This document shows, one piece after another, positions 44,814-54,378 of a stretch of 64,000 bases of DNA. Where the stretch lies: positions 1 to 64,000 of the forward strand of contig NZ_JARGER010000029.1 in NCBI RefSeq assembly GCF_029210375.1, in the 5' to 3' direction. A model generated the notes under the pieces. That model was not told the origin of the DNA, ran no database searches, and saw only the letters and a list, made by a program, of their open reading frames with translations. Every line of letters begins with the position of its first letter. The stretch's first letter is position 1. The translations under genes were made by a program, and so were the position numbers. The stretch is from Nocardioides sp. YIM 152315 (GTDB lineage: Bacteria > Actinomycetota > Actinomycetes > Propionibacteriales > Nocardioidaceae).

Positions 44814-45652
44814 TGGTTGGCGGTGGCCGAGCCGCGCGAGGACATCGACCGCCAGCCCTCGCCGGCCCGCACGGGGGTCCAGATCCGCTGCCGCCAGAGG
44901 ATGTCGTAGAGATTCAGCTCCGCGGCGTGCTCCTGGAGGAACGCCGCGATTGCGTCGCCGAGCTCGACGTCGCTGGTCATGATGTCGAGCGCACGCCCCG
45001 AGGAGTGCTCGCCGTGGGCGTCCCAGCCGCCGTACGACGTGATCTGCGGGAAGGCGTGGCACACGGAGCGGTAGACGTACACCGCGTCGTCGGTGAGGCC
45101 ACCCTCGACGCCCGGGTCCGGGCAGGGCGCCATCGAGAGTCCGGCGGCCGCGGCGACCGGCTTCTCCTCGCTCAGGTAGCCCTCGGACACCCACCGCGAG
45201 TTGCCGTCGACGACGATCTCGACCCGCCCGGAGGCACGGCGCCCGGTGACGAGCACGCGCTTGGCGGACTTCATCTCGCCGTCCTTCGTCGCGAACTCGC
45301 CGGACCCCGTCCAGAGGTTGAGCACCTCCGTGGTCCACCGGCGGGTGTCGGCGGTGCGGACGGCCGAGCGGGTCGCGACGACCCGCGCGCTGCGGTCGAC
45401 GGCCTTCTGGAAGGCCTTGCGCTCCTTGCGGGTGTCGAGCCGCGACTCGCTCCGCGAGGCGGTCGACTCGCGTGCCGCGCCCGAGACGCTGGCGGCGTCC
45501 TGGGCGACCGGGAGGTCCGGCACGGGATCGCTGGACACCACACCCAGGGTCACGGCGGAGCCGGTCGCCAGGAGGGCGATCGGTGCCGCCACGAGGGCGG
45601 CCCTGGGCAGGCGGCGGGCGCTGGTCTCCCGCTTGTGGCGGTGTTCTGCCAC
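44780..45652 (-). CDS. exported cell-wall-associated protein, ARB_07466-like C-terminal domain
   Basis: A 290-residue exported protein. After a basic N-terminus there is a hydrophobic signal helix (about 18-42), an SH3-like segment (about 105-165) and a C-terminal domain with C...CHAFPQ, GEHSSGRALDIM and NHYDHVHV. The spaced H, D and HxH resemble the metal-binding site of LAS/M15-type peptidases, and I recognise the actinobacterial ARB_07466-like domain. Peptidoglycan hydrolysis is inferred, not shown. GTG at 45652 has AAAGGA upstream. The 3' end overlaps the convergent ABC gene by 34 bp. Confidence 0.82.
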   Translation of the reverse strand: MAEHRHKRETSARRLPRAALVAAPIALLATGSAVTLGVVSSDPVPDLPVAQDAASVSGAARESTASRSESRLDTRKERKAFQKAVDRSARVVATRSAVRTADTRRWTTEVLNLWTGSGEFATKDGEMKSAKRVLVTGRRASGRVEIVVDGNSRWVSEGYLSEEKPVAAAAGLSMAPCPDPGVEGGLTDDAVYVYRSVCHAFPQITSYGGWDAHGEHSSGRALDIMTSDVELGDAIAAFLQEHAAELNLYDILWRQRIWTPVRAGEGWRSMSSRGSATANHYDHVHVATNG

Positions 45653-45796
45653 AGCGCTGATCCTTTGCGGGTTGCTGTCAGGTCGGTGTCACCGGACCGC
45701 TCGGGGGAAGGTCACGAAACGGCAACGACGGTCGAGTCAACCACACGCTTCCCGGGGTCGTGCAATCTTCAAACGGACCGGGTGGGGTATTTCCGG

Positions 45797-46957
45797 TCAC
45801 CCGCCGGTCGTCTCGACAGCGTCCTCCTGCAGGTGGCAGCCCGCGCCGTCGACGTCGTCGAGCCAGCCCTCGGGCAGCACGACGCGGGCGCGCGGCGACC
45901 CCTGGCGACCCCGCGGGGCGCCGAGCTCGCCGACCGGGAACGGCTCGACGGGGTCGAGGTCGGCGAGCAGCCGGTCGAGGTCGGCGAGCGTCTGGACCAG
46001 GCCCAGCGAACGCCGCATCTCGCCGCCGGCGGCGAAGCCCTTGAGGTACCAGGTCACGTGCTTGCGGAATTCCTTGCAGCCACGCTCCTCCCCCATGTGC
46101 TGGCACAGCAGCTCGGCGTGCCGGCGCATCATCGCCGTCACCTCGCCGAGCGTCGGGAGGGTCGCGGTGTCCTCGCCGCGGAACGCGGCGGCGAGGTCGC
46201 GGAACAGCCACGGCCGGCCCAGGCAGCCCCGGCCCACGACGACGCCGGCCGCACCGGTCTGCTCGACCATCCGCAACGCGTCCGCGGCCTCCCAGATGTC
46301 GCCGTTGCCCAGCACCGGGATGTCGACATGGTCGACCAGCGCTGCGATCGCGTCCCAGTCCGCCGCGCCCGAGTAGGCCTGCGAGACCGTGCGGCCGTGC
46401 AGCGCGATCGCGGCACAGCCGCTCTCCTGCGCGATCCGGCCGGCGTCGAGGTAGGTCAGGTGGTCGTCGTCGATGCCCTTGCGGGTCTTCATCGTCACCG
46501 GCACGTCGTACGGCGTGGCCGCGGCGACGGCGTGCTCCAGGATCTCGGCGAGCAGCCCCCGCTTCCACGGCAGCGCCCCGCCGCCCCCCTTGCGGGTGAC
46601 CTTCGGCACCGGGCAGCCGAAGTTGAGGTCGATGTGCGCGACGCCGTACTCCGCGCAGAGGATCTCCGCGGCCTTGCCGACATACACGGGGTCGGTGCCG
46701 TAGAGCTGCACCGAGCGCACGGTCTCGAGCTCGTCGAAGACCAGCATGTCGCGGGTGTGCTGGTCACCCTCGACCAGGCCGCGGCTGGTGATCATCTCGC
46801 AGACGTAGAGTCCCGCGCCCTGCTCGGCGCACAGCCGGCGGTACGCCGCGTTGGTGATGCCCGCCATCGGCGCGAGCACGACCGGGACGTCGACCGTCAG
46901 CGACCCCAGAGTCAGACTCCGGGTCGGCGAGGTCGGCAGCGTGGTCATGTCCCCCAT
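45797..46957 (-). CDS. dus: tRNA-dihydrouridine synthase (DusB-like)
   Basis: FMN-dependent enzyme that reduces uridines in tRNA D-loops. The 386-residue protein shows LAPMAGITNAAYRRLC, the catalytic-Cys motif NFGCPVPKVT, RKGGGGAL, VTMKTRKG, ALHGRT, and GNGDIW and VVVGRGCLGRPW for phosphate binding. The C-terminal helical domain is present. ATG at 46957 or the in-frame ATG 9 bases later (46948) could start it; neither has a convincing SD. The upstream 100 bp contain the palindromic repeat. Confidence 0.94.
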   Translation of the reverse strand: MGDMTTLPTSPTRSLTLGSLTVDVPVVLAPMAGITNAAYRRLCAEQGAGLYVCEMITSRGLVEGDQHTRDMLVFDELETVRSVQLYGTDPVYVGKAAEILCAEYGVAHIDLNFGCPVPKVTRKGGGGALPWKRGLLAEILEHAVAAATPYDVPVTMKTRKGIDDDHLTYLDAGRIAQESGCAAIALHGRTVSQAYSGAADWDAIAALVDHVDIPVLGNGDIWEAADALRMVEQTGAAGVVVGRGCLGRPWLFRDLAAAFRGEDTATLPTLGEVTAMMRRHAELLCQHMGEERGCKEFRKHVTWYLKGFAAGGEMRRSLGLVQTLADLDRLLADLDPVEPFPVGELGAPRGRQGSPRARVVLPEGWLDDVDGAGCHLQEDAVETTGG

Positions 46958-46986
46958 TGTCCGCGAGCGGCTGCGCCGCGCCGAAT

Positions 46987-47059
46987 CGGTGGTTTCGAGA
47001 CGGGACTTCGTCCCTCCTCAACCACCGGTCGGCGCGGCTTCGTCCCTCCTCAACCACCG
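46987..47059. repeat. dispersed palindromic repeat, second locus
   Basis: The full unit (46987-47027) has arms CGGTGGTT and AACCACCG, TCGAGAC, and an inner hairpin GGGAC/GTCCC. A partial unit follows (47036-47059) that repeats TTCGTCCCTCCTCAACCACC. Layout and outer sequence match the locus at 23664-23746, but the inner loop differs. As there, the terminal AACCACC supplies a Gly-Gly-stop (GGT GGT TGA) to the adjacent minus-strand gene. Confidence 0.75.
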
Positions 47060-47733
47060 TTGTTCTTGTTCTTGCCCTTCGGCTTCTTCTTCTCGGGCTT
47101 GGGCGGCACGTACTTCTCGATCTCACCGGTCCAGATGATCGGGTCGAAGGACTCGTCGGGGCGGAAGCTCACCGCCTCCAGCGTGCCGTGGTCGGGCGCG
47201 AGGTAGACGAGGCAGACGTCCTCGTGCGCGCCGGGGCCGAACTTGCTCGGCAGCGGTGTGCTCGGGCACGGCGTGAAGGAGCTCGCGAACGGCGTCGACT
47301 CGAGGAGCAGGTTCTCCTCGTTGACGACGTAGAGCGGCACCCGGCGGCCGCCGAGGTCGGTGTCGCCGACGTTCTCGACCGTCACGTGCACGAAGTAGGG
47401 GGTCGACGCCTCCTGCTCCTTGCTCAGCTGCCAGGCGGAGAGCGTCTTGCGCGTCGTCGTCCGCTCGATCTCGGTGACGGTCAGGTCGAGGACGCCGACC
47501 TCGTCCTGGCGCGGCTCCCACGCCACCACGCCCTGGTCGCCGACCTCGAGGTGGGTGCCCTGCGGCGTCAGCGTGACGCCGTCCGGCACCGGCAGGTACG
47601 GCGAGGCGCTCTCGGTCGCCGTCGGGGTGTCCGAGTCCCCCGAGCTCTGCGGGTCGCCGTCGTCCGAGCAGCCCGCGAGGGCCGCGGCCAACGCGACGGT
47701 CAGCGCCGCGGATCCGAGGAGGCGCCGATTCAT
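47050..47733 (-). CDS. lipoprotein, DUF4352-like
   Basis: A 227-residue lipoprotein with signal peptide lipobox ALAGC (C21), a Ser/Asp/Thr linker, then an immunoglobulin-like beta domain (VTEIERTTTRKTLSAW, PYFVHVTVENVGDTDLGG). This resembles DUF4352/TRF2-like extracytoplasmic proteins. The C-terminus is a basic Lys/Pro/Asn-rich tail (KKKPKGKNKNNGG). The final Gly-Gly-stop derives from the palindromic repeat. ATG at 47733 is 6 bases after CACAAT (47745-47740), a leaderless start. It follows glyS by 26 bp. Confidence 0.8.
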   Translation of the reverse strand: MNRRLLGSAALTVALAAALAGCSDDGDPQSSGDSDTPTATESASPYLPVPDGVTLTPQGTHLEVGDQGVVAWEPRQDEVGVLDLTVTEIERTTTRKTLSAWQLSKEQEASTPYFVHVTVENVGDTDLGGRRVPLYVVNEENLLLESTPFASSFTPCPSTPLPSKFGPGAHEDVCLVYLAPDHGTLEAVSFRPDESFDPIIWTGEIEKYVPPKPEKKKPKGKNKNNGG

Positions 47734-47759
47734 GTCGTCATTGTGCCTGCGCCGAGGCG

Positions 47760-49160
<1,401 letters not shown>

Positions 49161-49195
49161 GGCGGAGCTCCTGCGGATCGTGAGACTGAGAGGTC

Positions 49196-49516
49196 TCAGC
49201 CTATCGACCGCGGCGACTCGATATTGAGGGTGGCTCCCGGCTCGACCAGCTCGTAGGCCGACGGCTCCTCGATCGCCCGTGACAGGGTGGCGACCGCCCG
49301 CAGCTTCACGTCGTACGACGACAGCGCGCGTCGGTAGCTGCCGACGTTCTCCCAGCGCATGCTGAGCACCCACAGCTCCGGGTCGTCGACGTTGCGACCG
49401 ACCTCGCCCCCGACGTAGCCGGCGCACGCGGCCAGCGCCTCCCGGGCGGTCTGGAGGTCGGCGCGGAAGGACTCCCCCTCGGCCGCGGGGACACCGAAGC
49501 GGTACACGACGAGCAC
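49196..49516 (-). CDS. antibiotic biosynthesis monooxygenase (ABM)-like small protein
   Basis: A 106-residue dimeric alpha-beta-barrel-type protein with [36 protein letters not shown] and [21 protein letters not shown]. The family includes cofactor-free monooxygenases, heme-degrading enzymes and stress proteins; the activity is not evident. GTG at 49516 lies 6 bases after TACGCT (49528-49523), a leaderless start. Its -35 region overlaps Zur box 1 of the divergent zinc operon, so zinc-dependent control is possible. Confidence 0.8.
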   Translation of the reverse strand: MLVVYRFGVPAAEGESFRADLQTAREALAACAGYVGGEVGRNVDDPELWVLSMRWENVGSYRRALSSYDVKLRAVATLSRAIEEPSAYELVEPGATLNIESPRSIG

Positions 49517-49543
49517 GGGGCGAGCGTAGCCGCGCCTCCGGTT

Positions 49544-49580
49544 TGACAATCGTTCTCAACTGATCTGAGAATGGTTCTCA
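49544..49580 (+). promoter_or_regulatory. two tandem Zur boxes over the znuA promoter
   Basis: TGACAATCGTTCTCA (49544-49558) and TGAGAATGGTTCTCA (49566-49580) are imperfect 15-bp palindromes whose centres are 22 bp apart, two helical turns. They fit the Zur-type TGAnAATnnTTnTCA pattern. TTGACA (49543-49548) and GAGAAT (49567-49572), 18 bp apart, form the promoter, so the boxes cover both elements and reach the start codon. Repression in zinc-replete cells follows. Confidence 0.85.
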
Positions 49581-50527
49581 TGAAGAGACTCGCCGTCGCG
49601 GCCACAGGCACTGTGCTCGCCCTCACCTGGTCACTGAGTGGCTGCTCCGCCTTCGACGACTCCGCCACCTCCGCCGACGGGGTCGAGGTCGCGGCGGCGT
49701 TCTACCCCCTCCAGTACGTCGCCGAGCGGGTCGCCGGCGCGCACGCGACCGTCGACAACCTCACCGCCCCCGGTGGCGAGCCGCACGACCTCGAGCTCAC
49801 CGTGAAGGAGACCGCCCAGGTCGCCCAGGCCGACCTGGTCGTCTACCTGCACGGCTTCCAGCCGTCGGTCGACGACGCCGTGGACACCACCGCCGAGGGC
49901 GAGACCTTCGACGTGTCCGAGGCCGTCGAGCTTCGCCCGGCGGGCGCGGCCGACCACGACCACGAGCACGCGGACGAGGGCGAGGAGGAGGGCGAGGAGC
50001 ACGACCACGGCGACACCGACCCGCACTTCTGGCAGGACCCGCTGCTGATGGCCGACCTCGGCGACGAGCTGGCCGACCGGCTTGCCGAGATCGACCCCGA
50101 CCACGCCGGCGACCTCCGCGACAACGCCGCCGACCTGCGCGGCGACCTCGAGGCGCTCGACGCGGCGTACGCCGATGGACTGGCCAGGTGCGAGCGGCAC
50201 GCGGTCGTCGTGGCCCACGACGCGTTCGGCTACCTGAGCCGCTACGGCCTCGAGTTCGAGCCGATCGCGGGTCTCTCCCCCGATGCCGAGCCGACCCCGG
50301 CCGACCTCGCGCACCTGCAGGAGGTCATCGAGGAGGAGGGCGTGACGACCGTCTTCTACGAGTCGCTGGTCAGCCCGGCGATCGCCGAGCAGCTCGCGAG
50401 CGACACCGGTGCGAAGGTCGCCGTGCTCGACCCGGTGGAGGGCCTGTCGGACGAGACGGCCGACGAGGACTACCTTTCCCTGATGGAGCAGAACCTGGCT
50501 GCCCTCGAGGAGGCGAACGGCTGTTGA
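49580..50527 (+). CDS. znuA: zinc ABC transporter substrate-binding lipoprotein
   Basis: A 315-residue lipoprotein (lipobox LSGC, C22) of the cluster A-I metal-binding family. A first ligand histidine lies in GGEPHDLE, a mobile His/Asp/Glu-rich loop (DHDHEHADEGEEEGEEHDH, about 133-152) is typical of zinc-specific members, and later ligands lie in DPHFWQDP and AHDAFGYL. It captures Zn2+ outside the membrane for ZnuBC. I take ATG at 49580, 7 bases after GAGAAT (leaderless); ATG at 49571 lies within the second Zur box. It is coupled to znuC (TTGA). Confidence 0.93.
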   Translation: MKRLAVAATGTVLALTWSLSGCSAFDDSATSADGVEVAAAFYPLQYVAERVAGAHATVDNLTAPGGEPHDLELTVKETAQVAQADLVVYLHGFQPSVDDAVDTTAEGETFDVSEAVELRPAGAADHDHEHADEGEEEGEEHDHGDTDPHFWQDPLLMADLGDELADRLAEIDPDHAGDLRDNAADLRGDLEALDAAYADGLARCERHAVVVAHDAFGYLSRYGLEFEPIAGLSPDAEPTPADLAHLQEVIEEEGVTTVFYESLVSPAIAEQLASDTGAKVAVLDPVEGLSDETADEDYLSLMEQNLAALEEANGC

Positions 50528-51318
50528 GCAGTCCCGTCGTCGAGCTCGACAACGGCGCGGTCGCGATCGCCGGCCGCCCGATCCTGCGGCACATCGACCT
50601 GACCGTGCGGTCCGGCGAGTTCGTCGCGCTGATGGGCGCCAACGGCTCCGGCAAGTCGACGCTGGTCCGCGCGCTCACGGGGCTCTGGCCGCTGGCGACC
50701 GGCGCGCTCAGCCTGTTCGGCACGCCGTTCGGGTCGTTCCACGACTGGCAGCGGGTGGGGTTCGTCCCCCAGCGCGGCACTGCCGCCTCCGGCGTCCCCG
50801 CCTCGGTGTGGGAGGTCGTCGCGTCCGGCCGACTGACCCGGCGCAAGCTGCTGCGCCCGCTGGGGCGCGCCGACCGCGCCGCGATCGCCGACGCCCTCGA
50901 CGTGGTCGGGCTCGCGCACCGCTCTGGCGAGAGCGTCTCCTCGCTGTCGGGCGGCCAGCAGCAGCGAGTGCTGATCGCCCGCGCGCTGGCCGGCGAGCCG
51001 GAGCTGTTCTTCCTCGACGAGCCGACCGCCGGCGTCGACCTGCCCAACCAGCAGGTGCTCGCCGACACCCTCCGCACGATGTCCGGGCGCGGCGCCACGA
51101 TCGTGCTGGTCGCCCACGAGCTCGGACCGATGGCCCCGCTGATCGACCGGGCGGTCGTGATGCGGGACGGCCGGATCGCGTACGACGGCCCGCCGCTCGC
51201 CAGCGAGCAGGTCGCGACCGCGCACCTGGACGGGCACCACCACCATCACCACCACGAGCCGGAGCACCACGATCACGCGCCGCACGTCTCGTCCCTCATC
51301 GAGCGAGGCGACCGATGA
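50524..51318 (+). CDS. znuC: zinc ABC transporter ATP-binding protein
   Basis: A 264-residue ATPase with Walker A GANGSGKST, signature LSGGQQQR, Walker B LFFLDEPTAGVD, and H-loop in LVAHE. The C-terminus ends in a histidine cluster (GHHHHHHHEPEHHDHAPH), consistent with a zinc system. It starts at TTG 50524, whose bases overlap the znuA stop. Its own stop overlaps the znuB start (ATGA). Confidence 0.93.
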   Translation: MSSPVVELDNGAVAIAGRPILRHIDLTVRSGEFVALMGANGSGKSTLVRALTGLWPLATGALSLFGTPFGSFHDWQRVGFVPQRGTAASGVPASVWEVVASGRLTRRKLLRPLGRADRAAIADALDVVGLAHRSGESVSSLSGGQQQRVLIARALAGEPELFFLDEPTAGVDLPNQQVLADTLRTMSGRGATIVLVAHELGPMAPLIDRAVVMRDGRIAYDGPPLASEQVATAHLDGHHHHHHHEPEHHDHAPHVSSLIERGDR

Positions 51319-52319
51319 CCTACTGGGACCTGCTCTCCTACGACTTCATGCAACGCGCGCTGCTGGCCGCGGTCTTCACCGGCCTGGCCGCGCCGGCGAT
51401 CGGCACCTACCTGGTCCAGCGGCGGATGGCGCTGATGGGCGACGGCATCGGCCACGTCGCCGTCACCGGCGTCGCGCTCGGCCTCCTGACCGGCGCCACG
51501 CCCACCTGGACCGCTGTGCTCGTCGCGATCGCCGGCGCCATCGCGATCGAGGTGATCCGCGAGCGCGGCCACGCGAACGGCGACGTCGCGCTCGCCCTGC
51601 TCTTCTACGGCGGCCTCGCGGGCGGCGTCCTCATCACCGGTCTCGCCAACGAGAGCGGCGCCCGGCTCAACCAGTACCTCTTCGGCGCGATCACCACGAT
51701 CTCGAGGACCGACGTGATCGTCACGATGGCCCTCGCGGCCGTGGTGATCCTGATCTGCGTCGGCCTCGCGCCGCAGCTGTTCGCGGTCGCACAGGACCAG
51801 GAGTTCGCCCGGGTCGCCGGGCTCAACATCCGCGCCTACAACCTGCTGGTCGCGGTGCTCGCTGCGGTGACGGTGACGGTCGCGATGCGCACCGTCGGCC
51901 TGCTGCTGGTCTCGGCGCTGATGGTCGTCCCGGTCGCGACGTCCCAGCAGCTGAGCCGCTCCTTCCGCACCACCCTGGGTGCGGCGATGGCGCTCGGCAC
52001 CGCCGCGTCCGTGGGTGGCCTGCTGCTGTCGGCGTACCTCTCCTTCGACGCGCGCGTGGCGCCCGGTCCGACGATCGTGCTGCTGGCGCTCGCCGGCTTC
52101 GTCCTGGCCTGGCCGGTCGGCATCTGGATGCGACGGAGGCGCCGGCTGCGGCAGCCGTTCCCCGTCGTCCCCGCCGCGGCGCACCAGGAGACCGACCCGC
52201 ACCCGCACCAGCACGGCGAGGACTGCGGCCACATGGCCGTGCCGCACGGCGACCACGTCGACTACGTGCACGACGGACACCGCCACGCGCCCCACGGGAG
52301 GCACTATGACGAGCACTGA
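51315..52319 (+). CDS. znuB: zinc ABC transporter permease
   Basis: A 334-residue ABC-3 family permease with about eight or nine helices and motifs YLVQRRMALMGDGIGHVAV, RTVGLLLVSALMVVPVATSQ. The cytoplasmic C-terminal tail of about 50 residues is histidine-rich (HPHQHGEDCGH, HGDHVDYVHDGHRHAPHGRHYDEH in parts), an unusual addition that may store or sense zinc. ATG at 51315. Its end overlaps the regulator gene by 14 bp. Confidence 0.93.
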   Translation: MTYWDLLSYDFMQRALLAAVFTGLAAPAIGTYLVQRRMALMGDGIGHVAVTGVALGLLTGATPTWTAVLVAIAGAIAIEVIRERGHANGDVALALLFYGGLAGGVLITGLANESGARLNQYLFGAITTISRTDVIVTMALAAVVILICVGLAPQLFAVAQDQEFARVAGLNIRAYNLLVAVLAAVTVTVAMRTVGLLLVSALMVVPVATSQQLSRSFRTTLGAAMALGTAASVGGLLLSAYLSFDARVAPGPTIVLLALAGFVLAWPVGIWMRRRRRLRQPFPVVPAAAHQETDPHPHQHGEDCGHMAVPHGDHVDYVHDGHRHAPHGRHYDEH

Positions 52320-52707
52320 CCCCACGCCGCCGCTGCGGCCGACCCGCCAGCGCCGGGCCGTGGTCGAGGCCATGACGTCGTTCGCCGACTTCCGGTCGGC
52401 GCAGGACATCCACGAGCTGCTCGGCGAGCGCGGCGATCAGGTCGGCCTGGCCACCGTCTACCGGACCCTCCAGCGCCTGGCCGAGGCCGGCGAGGTCGAC
52501 GTGCTGCGCACCGAGGAGGGCGAGGCGATCTACCGACGCTGCTCGGAGAGCCACCACCACCACCTCGTGTGCCGTTCCTGTGGCGCCACCGTCGAGGTCG
52601 AGGGCCCGACCGTGGAGCGGTGGACCCGGAGCATCGCCGCCGAGCACGGGTACGCCGAGGTGAGCCACACGCTCGAGATCTTCGGCACCTGCCCCGCCTG
52701 CGCCTGA
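52306..52707 (+). CDS. zur: Fur-family zinc uptake regulator
   Basis: A 133-residue Fur-fold repressor with a winged helix (about 10-75; RPTRQRRAVVEAM, GLATVYRTLQRL), a HHHH run (83-86) and structural zinc cysteines C89-x2-C92 and C129-x2-C132. As the last gene of the zinc transporter operon it is almost certainly Zur, acting on the two boxes at 49544-49580. ATG at 52306 has GGGAGG upstream and lies inside the end of znuB, giving translational coupling. Confidence 0.93.
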   Translation: MTSTDPTPPLRPTRQRRAVVEAMTSFADFRSAQDIHELLGERGDQVGLATVYRTLQRLAEAGEVDVLRTEEGEAIYRRCSESHHHHLVCRSCGATVEVEGPTVERWTRSIAAEHGYAEVSHTLEIFGTCPACA

Positions 52708-52728
52708 CGTCGTACGCCGCGGCGCCGG

Positions 52729-54378
52729 TCAGGCCTGCAGCGGGAGACGCACTCGGAAGACGCTGCCCCGGCCCGGCTCGCTCTCGACCTCGATCCGGCC
52801 CCCGTGGCTCTCGACGATGTCCTTGGTGATGCTCAGCCCGAGTCCGGCACCCGCCACGGCGCGGCTGGCGGCGTCGGCGGTGCGGAAGAAGCGGGTGAAC
52901 AGGCGCTCACGGTCGGGTGCCGAGATGCCGATGCCGGTGTCGGTCACCTCGATCTCGGCGCGGTCCGCGTCCACCGACAGCCGGACGGCGACGTGCCCGC
53001 CGTCCTCGGTGTACTTGACGGCGTTCGAGACCAGGTTGTCGACGACCTGGGCGATCCGCTGCGGGTCCAGGCCCAGGCTCAGCCGGTCCGGTGCCGACAG
53101 CGTGAGCCCGACCCCGGCGCGGTCGGCCGCTGGTCGCGCGGCCTCGACCGACTCGACAACGATCGCGGCGAGGTCGGCCGTCGTCCGGTTGATCGGCATC
53201 GGCCGGCCGTCACGCTGCGCGGTGTCGAGCAGGTCGGCGATCAGGCGCCGCAGACGCTCGGCGTTGCGGTGCACCACCTGGAGCTGGTCCTGCGCGCGCG
53301 GCGTGAGGGTCTCGTCCTCCTCGAGGATCTGCACGTAGCCCACGATCGAGGTCAGCGGCGTGCGCAGCTCGTGGGAGACCAGCGCCACGAACTCGTCCTT
53401 GACGCGCAGGGCGCGCATGAAGTCGGTGACGTCGTGGTAGGCGAGGGCGGCGCCGGCGAACGAGCCGTCCTCCGCCCGCACGGTCCGGGCGGACACCGAG
53501 AGCGCCCGCCGCTCCGCGGGGTCGTCACCGACCCACATCCGCACGTCGTCGAACTCCTCGCCCTGGCTGGCGCGGTAGCTCGGCATGTCCTCCATCTCGA
53601 GGGGCGTCCGCGCGTCGGCGGCGAAGACGTTGCCCAGCTGCCCGGCGCGGCCACGGTGGCCCTCGGGGAAGGCCAGCTCCAGGAACTCGCGGTGCCGCCG
53701 GTTCATCCCGGCGTACTCCCCCGAGCGGCCCAGCAGGATCAGGCCCACGTCGGTGGTGTCGAAGATCGCCTGGCTGACCCGCTGCTGGTGGTCGATCGTC
53801 TCGAGCGCCTCGGCGAGCCGGTCGCGCTGGCGCTCCGCCTCGGCACGCCCGAGGCGGACGCGCTCCATGCCGTCGGCGATCACCAGGGCGGCGGCGCCCG
53901 CGACCAGGGGGAAGAAGACCGCGCGGCCCATCAGGATCGGGTCGGGCGCGCTGTAGAGGAGCGCGGGCACGGTGACCAGCAGCAGCGTGGCGACGCCCGT
54001 GGTCCACACCCCGATCCGGCCCCAGGTGCGCCCGAGCCACAGCGCAGGGAAGACGAGCAGCATCCCGTTGCCACCCTCGGGGCTGAGCCGGGTCACGCCG
54101 ACGACGGCGATGTCGGCGACCGGGAGCACCAGCGACAGCCGGGGATCCAGTCGCTCCCAGGGCACCACCAGGGCGACGACCAGGAGGACGCCGGCGGCGA
54201 CCGCGCCGAGGCCGGGACCGCTGAGGAGGCCGAAGCGGTAGCCGAACAGCACCCGGAAGCCCGCGTCGAGGGCGTAGAAGATCGTGAACGCGACCTGGAA
54301 GGTGGCGGGCTCGACGAACGGCCCCAGGCGCCACCACGCGCCGGGCCGCGCGACCCCGCGATCCCCCGGCGTCGTCAT
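52729..54378 (-). CDS. PAS sensor histidine kinase, paralog A (orphan)
   Basis: A 549-residue membrane kinase. Five or six helices (about 28-190) are followed by a coiled coil, a PAS domain (about 205-320), HisKA with H336 (ALVSHELRTPLTS) and HATPase (DNLVSNAVKYTEDGG, DTGIGI, GAGLGLSI). It is closely related in architecture and sequence to the kinase at 55439-57094. No response regulator is adjacent. ATG at 54378 overlaps the uppS stop by 4 bases, so it is expressed with uppS. Confidence 0.92.
   Translation of the reverse strand: MTTPGDRGVARPGAWWRLGPFVEPATFQVAFTIFYALDAGFRVLFGYRFGLLSGPGLGAVAAGVLLVVALVVPWERLDPRLSLVLPVADIAVVGVTRLSPEGGNGMLLVFPALWLGRTWGRIGVWTTGVATLLLVTVPALLYSAPDPILMGRAVFFPLVAGAAALVIADGMERVRLGRAEAERQRDRLAEALETIDHQQRVSQAIFDTTDVGLILLGRSGEYAGMNRRHREFLELAFPEGHRGRAGQLGNVFAADARTPLEMEDMPSYRASQGEEFDDVRMWVGDDPAERRALSVSARTVRAEDGSFAGAALAYHDVTDFMRALRVKDEFVALVSHELRTPLTSIVGYVQILEEDETLTPRAQDQLQVVHRNAERLRRLIADLLDTAQRDGRPMPINRTTADLAAIVVESVEAARPAADRAGVGLTLSAPDRLSLGLDPQRIAQVVDNLVSNAVKYTEDGGHVAVRLSVDADRAEIEVTDTGIGISAPDRERLFTRFFRTADAASRAVAGAGLGLSITKDIVESHGGRIEVESEPGRGSVFRVRLPLQA

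Noticed and set aside
45653-45796. Possible riboswitch (c-di-AMP type) before the exported cell-wall protein
   Set aside because: Such riboswitches precede similar genes in actinobacteria, but I could not find the conserved core sequences in these 144 bp. Only a weak GTTGC/GTGAC repeat (45711-45726) is visible.
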